DNA of 64,000 nt from Marinospirillum sp031581385 (GTDB lineage: Bacteria > Pseudomonadota > Gammaproteobacteria > Pseudomonadales > Halomonadaceae). Where the stretch lies: positions 186,001 to 250,000 of the forward strand of contig NZ_CP085242.1 in the NCBI RefSeq assembly GCF_044810985.1, written 5' to 3'. Below are positions 9,554 through 17,364 of this stretch, piece by piece (position 1 is the first letter of the stretch; each line of letters begins with the position of its first letter). The notes under the pieces were generated by a model. That model searched no databases. It worked only from the letters and a program-made list of their open reading frames with translations, and was not told where the DNA came from. The position numbers were made by a program, and so were the translations under genes.

Positions 9554-10054
9554 ATGCAAACAGGCAAGCTTTTAGCGGCCAAATCAAAAAACACCTATTT
9601 GTTGAAGCTGGTGGGTGACGTTCGCTTGACCCTCTGCTGTACGCTGGATCAGTTGTTTGAGCAGGTGTTTGCTGACAAGGAAATTGAAAGCATTGTCATC
9701 GATTTGTCTCAGGCCGACAATCTGGACAGTACAACACTGGGCTTGCTGGCGAAAATAGCGGTGAAGGCATCGGTGGCCGGGTTGAATCAGCCGAGCATCA
9801 TATCTTCCAACTCGGATATAACCCTGCTGCTGGAGTCGATGGGGTTTCGCCAATACTTCATTATTATGGATCAGCCGGTGACAACTCCTGAAGAACTTCG
9901 TGAGGTTGCTCAACTGGCAGGCAGTGAAGAGCATATCAGAACCCAGGTACTGGATGCCCACCGTACCCTGATGTCCATGAACGAGCATAACAAGGAAGCT
10001 TTTAAAAGTGTGGTGCAGGCATTGGAAGACTGCCCGCACCCTTCCTCCATTTAG
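9554..10054 (+). CDS. STAS-domain anti-sigma-factor antagonist
   Basis: 166 residues; the ATG starts one base after the stop of the phosphatase gene, so the two are coupled. The STAS domain is seen in IVIDLSQADNLDSTTLGLLAKI (broken here as about residues 48-69) with the Asp-Ser-Thr where the phosphorylatable residue lies, then about 60 extra C-terminal residues. It is the probable target of the upstream PP2C phosphatase in a partner-switch; no kinase (RsbW-like) gene is seen in the window. Its last 4 bases overlap the end of tal on the other strand. Confidence 0.87.
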   Translation: MQTGKLLAAKSKNTYLLKLVGDVRLTLCCTLDQLFEQVFADKEIESIVIDLSQADNLDSTTLGLLAKIAVKASVAGLNQPSIISSNSDITLLLESMGFRQYFIIMDQPVTTPEELREVAQLAGSEEHIRTQVLDAHRTLMSMNEHNKEAFKSVVQALEDCPHPSSI

Positions 10055-10986
10055 CGACAGGCTTTTTCAATCTGCGCTTCCAGTTTCTCCAGGTCGACAA
10101 TAAAACGCCGGATGCCATCAGCCAGTTTTTCCGTGGCCATGGCATCGTCATTGAGTGCCAGGCGGAATTCGGCCTCAGTTAAAGCCGTTTCTCTGTCTTG
10201 AGGTGGTTGTTGAGGCGAGAGTTGACGCTCCAGCTGCTCAGGGTCGGCCTCCAGTTCAGCCAGCAGCTTGGGGGAGATGGTCAGGCGGTCACAGCCAGCC
10301 AGAGCTTCAATTTCTCCCAGGTTGCGAAAGCTTGCCCCCATAATGATGGTCTGGTAGTTCCTTTCTTTGTAATAGCGGTAAATTCTTTGTACCGATTGCA
10401 CACCGGGGTCCTGGGAACCGGCATAGTCAGCTTCCGGGTTTTGTGCCCGGTACCAGTCCAGAATACGTCCGACAAAGGGCGAAATCAGCGTGACTCCCGC
10501 ATCGGCGCAGGCACGAGCCTGGGTAAAACCGAACAAGAGCGTCAGATTGCAGCGGATGCCTTCTTTTTCCAGCTGTTCGGCTGCCTTGATGCCTTCCCAG
10601 GTGGAAGCCAGCTTGATCAGAATACGCTTTGGATCACCGCCAGCCTTCTGGATGCCTGCTATTAACTGACGGGCTCTTTCCAGGCTGGCCTGGGTATCAA
10701 AGGAGGTTCTGGCATCCACTTCCACTGAGACATAGCCGGGAACCTGCTTTTGTACCTGACAAGCCAGCAGAGCAGCAAAGCTGTCGTAAACACTGATCTG
10801 GCTTTCTTTGGCTTCCTGCCACGCCTGTTGCAACAGAGGCTGATAGGTAGGCAATTCCAGGGCCTGGAGAAGCAGCGAAGGGTTGGTGGTGGCATCCGTG
10901 GGCTGGTAGCGGCGAATCGCATCCAGGTCACCCGTATCGGCAACCACCAGGGTCATGTGTTTGAGTTGTTCGAGTTTGTTGCTCAC
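10051..10986 (-). CDS. tal: Transaldolase
   Basis: 311 residues with a GTG start preceded by AAGGAG. The TalB-type signatures are present: TTNPSLLLQA near residue 32, and LIKLASTWEGIKAAEQL with the Schiff-base lysine in ILIKLAST near residue 130, then CNLTLLFGFTQARACADAG. It exchanges dihydroxyacetone units between sedoheptulose-7-phosphate and glyceraldehyde-3-phosphate in the pentose phosphate pathway. It lies 65 bases downstream of dusA in the same direction and is likely co-transcribed. Confidence 0.97.
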   Translation of the reverse strand: MSNKLEQLKHMTLVVADTGDLDAIRRYQPTDATTNPSLLLQALELPTYQPLLQQAWQEAKESQISVYDSFAALLACQVQKQVPGYVSVEVDARTSFDTQASLERARQLIAGIQKAGGDPKRILIKLASTWEGIKAAEQLEKEGIRCNLTLLFGFTQARACADAGVTLISPFVGRILDWYRAQNPEADYAGSQDPGVQSVQRIYRYYKERNYQTIIMGASFRNLGEIEALAGCDRLTISPKLLAELEADPEQLERQLSPQQPPQDRETALTEAEFRLALNDDAMATEKLADGIRRFIVDLEKLEAQIEKACR

Positions 10987-11051
10987 TTGGGGTCTCCTTT
11001 GTTTGCAAGCATCTAACCAGAGACGCTGAAGCGGGGCAATACTGCTTCCTG

Positions 11052-12020
11052 CTAATGAGCAACTAAATCCAAGGCCTGACGGATGACATCAGCATTCTGG
11101 TTGGGTAAATGAACATTTTCGCTGAGATGACGACGGAATTTGCGGGCACCGGGAACACCCTGAAAAACACCCATCAGGGGTTTGCTCAGAGCAGTAAGCC
11201 GAACTCCTCGTGCCAGTTGCGCTTCGACATAGGGCAGGTAGGCCTCCACGGCCTGGTGGGCGGTGATAATCGGACTGTCCAGGCCATACAGTTGTTGGTC
11301 AACTTCTGCGGCCAGCATGGGGTTGTCCCAGAGCGCTCGCCCCAGCATCACTGAATCCAGGGTTTGTAGGTGTTCCTGGCAGGCCTGGAGTGTTTTGATG
11401 CCGCCATTGATGCCCAGTGTCAATTCGGGATGTTGCTGCTTGAGGCGATGCACGCGTGGATAATTCAGCGGAGGAACATCACGATTTTGCTTGGGAGAAA
11501 GCCCTTGTAGCCAGGCCTTGCGAGCATGCAGGATAAAAATCCGGCAACCAGCTTCCTTAAGGATGGCAATGAATTTCTCCAGGTCTTTGTCTTCATCCTG
11601 GTCATCAATACCAATCCGGCATTTGATGCTGACTGGCTTGTCGGTAGCTGCCTGTATGGCCTGAAAACAAGCCGCTACCTTTTCCGGGTAGGCCATCAGG
11701 CAAGCACCGATCAGGTTATTCTGGACACGGTCACTGGGACAGCCCACATTCAGGTTGATTTCATCATAGCCCCAGAGGCTTGCTTTTTCGGTGCAGCGGG
11801 CCAAATTGTCAGGATTGCTGCCCCCCAGTTGCAGGGCGACCGGATGTTCTTCTTCGGAAAAATCCAGAAAGCGCTCGTGATCCTTACCATGCAGGATGGC
11901 GCCCGTAGTGACCATCTCGGTATAGAGCAGGGTTTTCTTGCTGAGCAGACGCAGAAAATAGCGGAAGTGGCGATCCGAGACATCCAGCATGGGAGCCAGA
12001 GAAAATACAGGATAAGACAT
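11052..12020 (-). CDS. dusA: tRNA-dihydrouridine(20/20a) synthase DusA
   Basis: 322 residues. The FMN-binding start APMLDVSDRHFR and TEMVTTGAILHG, and the NVGCPSDRVQNNLIGACLM segment with the catalytic cysteine in GACLM, identify DusA. It reduces U20/U20a in the tRNA D-loop with NADPH. The gene order dusA-tal-STAS-phosphatase matches that known in Pseudomonas. A -10-like TATACG on the minus strand lies at 12044-12049, and an intrinsic terminator hairpin sits only 52 bases upstream of the start, which raises the possibility of a leader that controls it. Confidence 0.96.
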   Translation of the reverse strand: MSYPVFSLAPMLDVSDRHFRYFLRLLSKKTLLYTEMVTTGAILHGKDHERFLDFSEEEHPVALQLGGSNPDNLARCTEKASLWGYDEINLNVGCPSDRVQNNLIGACLMAYPEKVAACFQAIQAATDKPVSIKCRIGIDDQDEDKDLEKFIAILKEAGCRIFILHARKAWLQGLSPKQNRDVPPLNYPRVHRLKQQHPELTLGINGGIKTLQACQEHLQTLDSVMLGRALWDNPMLAAEVDQQLYGLDSPIITAHQAVEAYLPYVEAQLARGVRLTALSKPLMGVFQGVPGARKFRRHLSENVHLPNQNADVIRQALDLVAH

Positions 12021-12071
12021 GAGTTGGGAGTGACCGAGTAAAACGTATAGTTTAACTGAAAACTCCAGTAT

Positions 12072-12109
12072 AAAAAAAGAGCGACCCTGCAGGGGGCACA
12101 GGGTCGCTC
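12072..12109 (-). terminator. Strong intrinsic terminator upstream of dusA
   Basis: Perfect 11-bp inverted repeat GAGCGACCCTG (12079-12089) and CAGGGTCGCTC (12099-12109) with a 9-base loop. On the minus strand it is followed directly by seven T (A-run 12072-12078). There is no convincing protein gene immediately before it on the minus strand. Confidence 0.85.
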
Positions 12110-12270
12110 AGTGAGCAAGTTCGTAGGGCCTGCTTCCATGTTGACCGCAAACGATTCGAGGTGATAACAGACAAAGACCTCGGTAAACCGAAGTTTGATT
12201 CTGCAATACCACCCCCAGGCTGTGAAGGTGGCGTAGTGTCGCAGTGTTTCCCAGGCTGCGTTTAACGGGC
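12072..12270 (-). ncRNA. Candidate small RNA or dusA 5' leader
   Basis: About 200 bases between gltX and dusA with no coding potential that I trust, read on the minus strand. A -10-like TATAAG (plus coordinates 12277-12282) stands at its 5' side and the perfect terminator at its 3' side. Inside, a hairpin combining CTGC...GCAG and CCACC...GGTGG and another CGAGGT...ACCTCG can form. Just before the terminator, GCTC can pair with the first GAGC of the terminator stem, a possible anti-terminator. It resembles none of 6S, 4.5S, tmRNA or RNase P RNA that I can recall. Confidence 0.45.
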
Positions 12271-12276
12271 AGATCT

Positions 12277-12284
12277 CTTATACT
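12277..12284. promoter_or_regulatory. Overlapping divergent -10 elements for gltX (+) and the candidate RNA (-)
   Basis: The sequence CTTATACT reads TATACT on the plus strand (12279-12284), 55 bases before the gltX ATG, and TATAAG on the minus strand (12277-12282). The -35 regions are weak on both sides (TGAAAA-like on the minus strand), so start sites are inferred. Confidence 0.35.
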
Positions 12285-12338
12285 GGCGTCTTGTTTTTTT
12301 TCAGCGTTCACCCACCGCGAGTTTAAAGGTAAGTTTTC

Positions 12339-13838
12339 ATGTCAGTACGTACCCGAATTGCCCCATCACCCACAGGTGACCCTCATGTCGGCACTGCTTA
12401 TATTGCTTTGTTCAACCTGTGTTTTGCACGCCAGCACCAGGGCCAGTTCATCCTTCGCATTGAAGATACTGACCAACAGCGCTCCACACCCGAATCTGAG
12501 CAGCAGATTTTTGATTCCCTGCGCTGGCTGGGCCTGGATTGGGATGAAGGGCCGGATGTAGGGGGGAATTTTGGGCCGTATCGACAAAGTGAACGTAAAC
12601 ACCTTTACAGGAAGTATGCTGAAGAGCTTCTGGCCCAGGGTAAGGCTTTCAAGTGTTATCGCACCCCGGAAGAACTGGATGAACTGCGCCGGGAGCGTCA
12701 ACTGGCAGGCAAGGCGACCGCTCTCAAGCCTTCCGATCTGTATCTGCCCGAAGAAGAGGTCAGCCAGCGGGCAGCCGCTGGTGCACCCTATGTGGTGCGC
12801 ATGCTGGTGCCGGAAGAAGAGGGCGTGTGTGTCATCGAAGACCTGTTGCGCGGCCCCATGGAGCTGGATTGGAGCATGGTGGATGCCCAGATCCTGTTGA
12901 AATCTGATGGCATGCCCACTTATCACCTGGCCAATGTGGTGGATGACCATCTTATGGAAATCACCCATGTACTGCGCGGTGAAGAATGGATCAACTCGGC
13001 CCCCAAGCATAAACTTCTTTATGAATACTTCGGCTGGAAAATGCCGGTACTTTGCCATTTGCCGCTGCTGCGCAACCCGGACAAGTCCAAGCTTTCCAAA
13101 CGTAAGAACCCGACTTCCATTCGTTACTACGAGCGTATGGGGTTTCTGCCCGAAGCAGTGATCAACTACCTGGGGCGCATGGGCTGGTCAATGCCGGATG
13201 AGCAGGAAAAATTCAGTCTTGAAGAAATGATTGCTCACTTTGATATCCAGCGCGTTTCTCTGGGTGGCCCGGTGTTTGATGTCGAGAAACTCAGTTGGTT
13301 GAATGGTCTCTATCTGCGTGAGCTGGATGATGAGGTTTATCTGCAGAAACTGATGAGCTGGGCGTTCAATAGTGACTATGTCCGCCAGATCATTCCCCAG
13401 ATCAAACCGCGGGCGGAAACCCTGTCTGATGTGGCTCCCCTGGCGGCTTATTTCTTCAGTGGCATGCCCAGGATCAGTAAAGCTGATTTTGCTGAACTGA
13501 AACTGCCGGAAGAAGTCGACCTGGTGGAACTAATGCAGTTTCTGGTCTGGGAGATGGATGCCTTGCGTGACTGGAACAAGGATGCCCTGATGGAGCGTAT
13601 TCGTTTCCTCAGTGAAATTGCTGAACTGAAAATGAAAGCCTATCTGCAGCCGGTTTTTCTGTCTATTGCCGGCAGTACCACTTCGACCTCGGTGCTGGAC
13701 GCCATGGTGATTCTGGGTCCGGAAATCAGTCGTGCCCGTTTGCGCTTTGCACTGGATCTGTTGACGGATGGTGGCGTTTCCAAGAAACAGGCGAAAAAAC
13801 TGGAGAAAAAGTACCAGCAGCTAAGTCGCTCAAATTAA
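12339..13838 (+). CDS. gltX: Glutamyl-tRNA synthetase
   Basis: 499 residues. Class I signatures are present: the HIGH-equivalent in APSPTGDPHVGTAY near residue 15 and the KMSKS-equivalent KLSKRKNP near residue 250. It charges tRNA-Glu with glutamate and lies directly upstream of a tRNA-Glu gene. The ATG follows a AAAGGTAA ribosome site. The C-terminal anticodon-binding part ends with a lysine-rich tail. Confidence 0.97.
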   Translation: MSVRTRIAPSPTGDPHVGTAYIALFNLCFARQHQGQFILRIEDTDQQRSTPESEQQIFDSLRWLGLDWDEGPDVGGNFGPYRQSERKHLYRKYAEELLAQGKAFKCYRTPEELDELRRERQLAGKATALKPSDLYLPEEEVSQRAAAGAPYVVRMLVPEEEGVCVIEDLLRGPMELDWSMVDAQILLKSDGMPTYHLANVVDDHLMEITHVLRGEEWINSAPKHKLLYEYFGWKMPVLCHLPLLRNPDKSKLSKRKNPTSIRYYERMGFLPEAVINYLGRMGWSMPDEQEKFSLEEMIAHFDIQRVSLGGPVFDVEKLSWLNGLYLRELDDEVYLQKLMSWAFNSDYVRQIIPQIKPRAETLSDVAPLAAYFFSGMPRISKADFAELKLPEEVDLVELMQFLVWEMDALRDWNKDALMERIRFLSEIAELKMKAYLQPVFLSIAGSTTSTSVLDAMVILGPEISRARLRFALDLLTDGGVSKKQAKKLEKKYQQLSRSN

Positions 13839-13850
13839 TTGAAAAAAAGC

Positions 13851-13879
13851 TTGACGGTGCGTAGCTCCAGACGTAATAT
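13851..13879 (+). promoter_or_regulatory. Promoter of the tRNA-Ala/tRNA-Glu operon, inside a perfect inverted repeat
   Basis: TTGACG (13851-13856), 17-base spacer, TAATAT (13874-13879), then a GC-rich discriminator, as expected for stable RNA. A perfect 10-bp inverted repeat GACGGTGCGT (13853-13862) and ACGCACCGTC (13880-13889) brackets the -10; in RNA the same repeat could also act as the end hairpin of the gltX transcript. Confidence 0.75.
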
Positions 13880-13902
13880 ACGCACCGTCTTCCGGACAAC
13901 GT

Positions 13903-13978
13903 GGGGCTATAGCTCAGCTGGGAGAGCGCCTGCATGGCATGCAGGAGGTCAGCGGTTCGATCCCGCTTAGCTCCACCA
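13903..13978 (+). tRNA. tRNA-Ala(GGC)
   Basis: 76 bases including an encoded CCA. Acceptor arms GGGGCTA and TAGCTCC pair with the alanine identity G3-U70 wobble. The anticodon stem CCTGC/GCAGG encloses loop ATGGCAT, anticodon GGC. T-loop GGTTCGATCCC is standard. Confidence 0.98.
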
Positions 13979-13999
13979 CTTCTTTCCGTAAGCAACTGC

Positions 14000-14075
14000 G
14001 TCCCATTCGTCTAGTGGTCCAGGACACCGCCCTTTCACGGCGGTAACAGGGGTTCGAACCCCCTATGGGACGCCA
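14000..14075 (+). tRNA. tRNA-Glu(TTC)
   Basis: 76 bases including CCA. The anticodon stem CCGCC/GGCGG encloses loop CTTTCAC, anticodon TTC. T-arm GGGGTTCGAACCCC is perfect. It is separated from tRNA-Ala by 21 bases and shares its promoter; it lies close to gltX, which encodes its synthetase. Confidence 0.98.
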
Positions 14076-14082
14076 CTTCTAC

Positions 14083-14339
14083 TTTTCCACATTTAATCCA
14101 CAAGATCAGTGCGCTCTTTTCAGTGGTCTGACTTCTCTTGATATATTCCTGCTGTACCCCTGATAAAGCCTGATAAACCAGTGAGTTAGTTTTTGTTACT
14201 GAGCTAACTCATTGATTTTTATTGGCATGACAAAGGGTTGGTTAAATTATGAACAATCTGTGTCAGGGGTGGTGATAACCTGCTCAGGTCGCTTTTCTCA
14301 GCCCTTTTCCACGCCTTTATCCACAGATAATGTGGATAA
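14083..14339. promoter_or_regulatory. Cluster of DnaA-box-like 9-mers in the tRNA downstream spacer
   Basis: Two perfect DnaA boxes face each other: TTATCCACA (14317-14325) and TGTGGATAA (14331-14339). Three near matches lie in the same 280-base AT-rich spacer: TTTTCCACA (14083-14091), TAATCCACA (14094-14102) and TTTTCCACG (14305-14313). No replication gene is near. The paired boxes could also simply form a hairpin at the end of the minus-strand gene, but they lack a following T run. Confidence 0.5.
14182..14220 (+). terminator. Possible terminator of the tRNA operon
   Basis: Perfect 8-bp inverted repeat TGAGTTAG (14182-14189) / CTAACTCA (14204-14211), 14-base loop, followed by a T-rich stretch. 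The stem is AT-rich and therefore weak. Confidence 0.4.
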
Positions 14340-14355
14340 GAGTGCGTAGAGTTAC

Positions 14356-16215
14356 CTAGATGTCATGCAGTAGCAGGTCATTATTCAACTTGTATTTGGC
14401 AGGGTCTTCAGGCCCAACAACCTTCTTCCAGGAGCTGCTGGAACCCACCTGGATGTCCTGTAGAGCCAGGGGGCGTCCTGTGTTCTTGTTGAAAGCCAGC
14501 CGAACGATATCCGGTGTTTTGTTGTCGGTCTGGCGTTTAACAAAACCCAGATCCCCATTGGCAAATCCGACCAAGGAGCCGATAGGGAAGATCCCCTGGT
14601 TCTTGATCAGCTCCTGGGCCATGCCTTGATCCAATTGGTTGCTCATGCCCAGGATGCGTTTGAAGGCCAGGGCATGGGGTAGACCGGCCCGATAACTACG
14701 ACCGTTGGTCATGGCATCAAAGACATCAATCACGGCAGCCAGTTTGCCTGCTGGAGTCATGGAGAGCCCCTTGAGACGCTCTGGATGACCGGAGCCATCC
14801 AGACGCTCACAGTTCTGGGTGGCAATCTGCAGGGCCAGGTCAGGTGTTCCTGGTTGACGCGATAGGATTTCCCGGGTCAGCAGGGAATGTTTGTGCATCA
14901 CCTTGGCTTCCTGTTCAGTCAGGTCGCTGGTTTTGCCGATAATCCGCTCGGGTATCAAGCCCTTGCCCAGATCATGGCAAAGCCCGGCAAAGATGATGTT
15001 GCGCAGGTAATTTTGGTCACGGGATTTGGGGTTGGCGGTATTGAATTGGGTCTGGTCGGCCAAAAGAACGGCAACACTAACCGAGTGTTCAAACAGATAT
15101 TGCCCTGTGGTTCTGACCCGTGTGTAAAGAATCAACTCCTGACGGTCTCTTTCCAGAGCGGCCAGCAACTGGTCGGCTGCTTGCCAGGCCAGCTTGATAC
15201 CCAGGGGTTCCTTGTTGCGCAACTGGGTGACCAGGGTGCGTACCGCTTTCACGGCCAGTTGATGCGCTGTCTTGACATCCAGAAGGCCGGATACACCTTC
15301 TTCTTTCTCGGCCTCCTTTTTTTCTTTGTCCTTGGTTTTTTTGCTTTTGCTGTCTTTTTCGGGTTCTGCAGGTTCAAACAGCTCGGAGGGTGCGGTGTTG
15401 CCTGCATTGCCTGAAGCATTGCGGGCATTGTCCCTTTGCAACTCATTCACCACAAAAGAAATCTTCTGATCTTTCTGGGGGTCCATATTGGTGAACTGGC
15501 AGCCCAGGCTGCTGACCTTCTTCTTTTCATCGTAGCCGACATGGCGAACGATGATGCTCAAATCAATCACCTCGCCATTGGGGAAGATGATATGGCAGGT
15601 GTCGAACTGGGTGTTTTTTTCCAGGGTTTCCTGAAGGTCGCCTTCAACATCCACCTGGCAGCCCTGGGCCGAAAGGTCGCGTAGCAGGCCCTCATATTCC
15701 CAGGTGGGGTCCTGGGGTATCAGGTTGTCATACTCATCACGCTTCTCGGGAGGTTCTTTGACGCCCAGCAGAACCTTGATTTCCAGAGACATGCGAATGG
15801 GAGCACGGTAAAACTGTCGCCTTTGCAGAAAATGCAGGTTTTTGGGAAAGGCAACCTTGTAGATGGGGGCGCCATCCTTGACGGCTCTTCCCGAGGCCTG
15901 AACTTCGCTGGCGCTTATTTTGCAGCCATCATGGTAGCTTTCAAAGCTGAAGGGGATGGCCTTGGCCATGAGGTCGTCGCCCCAGCGGGGGGTGACTTCA
16001 TCCAGTAAAAAGTAACCTTCCTTGTAGTTAACGGATACCACCATGCTGGTGTACTTGTCAGCCACGGCATCAAAGTTCAGCTTGAGCGGAGTGTGCTTGT
16101 TCTGCAGCCTTTTCAGGAGGCGATAGATCCCTTCCCGGGTGGAGATTAATTGCCCTTCCGGTTTCTTCTCGTTTGCAGCTTCTGCCTGTTTGGTATCCGT
16201 ATCCGTAGTGCTCAC
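14356..16215 (-). CDS. PilZ (YcgR-like) / degenerate HD-GYP c-di-GMP protein
   Basis: 619 residues. An N-terminal YcgR-type domain (about 30-120) is followed by a PilZ domain beginning with the c-di-GMP-binding arginines in RRQFYRAPI (132-140). A charged lysine-rich linker (about 285-310) leads to an HD-GYP domain. The HD pair (H414-D415 in CHDLGKG) is kept, but the second metal-ligand motif, normally HHE-x2-DGSGYP, reads N468-C469-E...DGSGHP, so both histidines and the tyrosine of GYP are changed. It probably binds c-di-GMP through PilZ, but phosphodiesterase activity is doubtful. It stands alone. Confidence 0.85.
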   Translation of the reverse strand: MSTTDTDTKQAEAANEKKPEGQLISTREGIYRLLKRLQNKHTPLKLNFDAVADKYTSMVVSVNYKEGYFLLDEVTPRWGDDLMAKAIPFSFESYHDGCKISASEVQASGRAVKDGAPIYKVAFPKNLHFLQRRQFYRAPIRMSLEIKVLLGVKEPPEKRDEYDNLIPQDPTWEYEGLLRDLSAQGCQVDVEGDLQETLEKNTQFDTCHIIFPNGEVIDLSIIVRHVGYDEKKKVSSLGCQFTNMDPQKDQKISFVVNELQRDNARNASGNAGNTAPSELFEPAEPEKDSKSKKTKDKEKKEAEKEEGVSGLLDVKTAHQLAVKAVRTLVTQLRNKEPLGIKLAWQAADQLLAALERDRQELILYTRVRTTGQYLFEHSVSVAVLLADQTQFNTANPKSRDQNYLRNIIFAGLCHDLGKGLIPERIIGKTSDLTEQEAKVMHKHSLLTREILSRQPGTPDLALQIATQNCERLDGSGHPERLKGLSMTPAGKLAAVIDVFDAMTNGRSYRAGLPHALAFKRILGMSNQLDQGMAQELIKNQGIFPIGSLVGFANGDLGFVKRQTDNKTPDIVRLAFNKNTGRPLALQDIQVGSSSSWKKVVGPEDPAKYKLNNDLLLHDI

Positions 16216-16332
16216 AAAATGAATCCTGGTTAGGGTGTATTAATCAAACATGTTTTGATAGCTTTTTTTGACACCAAAATCAAGCCTTAAGTCGTTGATT
16301 ATTACTTAAATAAACAAGTCTACGCAAAGCAG

Positions 16333-17226
16333 TTACTTATCACCGCTCAGTACCTGGAGGCGTTTGAGCAGGCTGGAAGTATCCCAGCGGCCCCCGCCCA
16401 GATTCTGGACTTCTGCATAAAACTGATCAACCAGGGCTGTGATGGGCAGCTGGGCACCGAATTCTCTGGCCTGGTGCAGGCAAATGGCCAGATCCTTGCG
16501 CATCCAGTCGACAGCAAAGCCATGCTCGTATTCATTGGCAATCATGGTTTGGTGACGGTTGCTCATTTGCCAGGAACCCGCGGCACCTTGACTGATGACA
16601 TCAATCACTTTTTGTTGGTCCAAGCCAGCCCGGTCAGCAAAATTCAGGCCTTCTGACAGGGCCTGCACCAGCCCGGCAATACAGATTTGATTGACCATTT
16701 TGGTCATTTGCCCACTTCCGGTCGGCCCCATATGGGTGACGGCTTTGGCAAACAGCTCCATCAGGGGCAGGCCGCGCTCAAAAGCAGCTTTTTCACCGCC
16801 CACCATGATGGTCAGTTGGCCCTTTTCTGCACCCTGCTGACCACCGGACACCGGAGCATCCAGAAAATCAATCTGTTTCTGGTTGCAGGCGTCGGCCATC
16901 TCTTCAGCAAGGGTGGCAGAGGCAGTGGTGTGGTCAATAACCAAGCTGCCCGGCTTAAGGGTTTTCAGGATGCCTTCTTCGCCTGTCATGACTTCACGCA
17001 CATCGTCATCATTGCCGACGCAGAGCAGTACTATATCGGCTTCTGCCGCTGCCTTGGCAGGACTGACGGCAAAACTCTGACCCGGATGCTGATCCAGCCA
17101 ATCCTGAGCTTTACTGGAAGTGCGATTGTAAACGCAGACCTGATGCCCGGCTTGAACCAGGTGACTGGCCATGGGGGCACCCATAACACCCAAGCCGATA
17201 AAAGCCAGGTTTTTGTTTGCTGTCAT
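16333..17226 (-). CDS. NAD(P)-dependent reductase of the 3-hydroxyisobutyrate dehydrogenase family
   Basis: 297 residues from the ATG at 17226 (GGAG seven bases upstream); a longer TTG reading adds only four residues. The Rossmann motif GLGVMGAPMASHL is at about residue 11, the family substrate loop FLDAPVSGGQQGAEKG near 118, and the catalytic lysine in GSGQMTKMVNQ near 170. Family members are 3-hydroxyisobutyrate dehydrogenase and tartronate-semialdehyde reductase; the sequence alone does not decide which. No valine or glyoxylate pathway genes lie next to it. Confidence 0.88.
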   Translation of the reverse strand: MTANKNLAFIGLGVMGAPMASHLVQAGHQVCVYNRTSSKAQDWLDQHPGQSFAVSPAKAAAEADIVLLCVGNDDDVREVMTGEEGILKTLKPGSLVIDHTTASATLAEEMADACNQKQIDFLDAPVSGGQQGAEKGQLTIMVGGEKAAFERGLPLMELFAKAVTHMGPTGSGQMTKMVNQICIAGLVQALSEGLNFADRAGLDQQKVIDVISQGAAGSWQMSNRHQTMIANEYEHGFAVDWMRKDLAICLHQAREFGAQLPITALVDQFYAEVQNLGGGRWDTSSLLKRLQVLSGDK

Positions 17227-17322
17227 GGCAAGCTCCAAGAAATTGTTGGTTAAAAGACGGTATTATGACGCTTGCCTGAGCTAAGAACAATTATAGCTCA
17301 GTATTAATTGTGGGCAGGGTAC

Positions 17323-17346
17323 AAAAAAGGCTGCCGAAGCAGCCTT
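17323..17346 (-). terminator. gltA terminator
   Basis: On the minus strand AAGGCTGC-TTCG-GCAGCCTT is followed by a T run (A-run 17323-17328 on plus). It stands 19 bases after the gltA stop codon. Confidence 0.9.
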
Positions 17347-17364
17347 GGTTTTGCTGGTGATGGC

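Noticed and set aside
12072..12270. 6S RNA, SRP RNA or tmRNA identity for the candidate RNA
   Set aside because: A short ACTGCGAC-like stretch recalls 6S and GGAAGCAG recalls SRP RNA, but the closing stems and order of elements do not fit.
12108..12311. 67-codon open frame on the minus strand upstream of dusA
   Set aside because: No ribosome site, composition not protein-like, and it overlaps the structured RNA candidate, which explains the region better.
14083..14339. Chromosomal replication origin
   Set aside because: DnaA boxes are present, but no dnaA, rpmH, gidA or DUE-type repeat set is near; called only as a box cluster.
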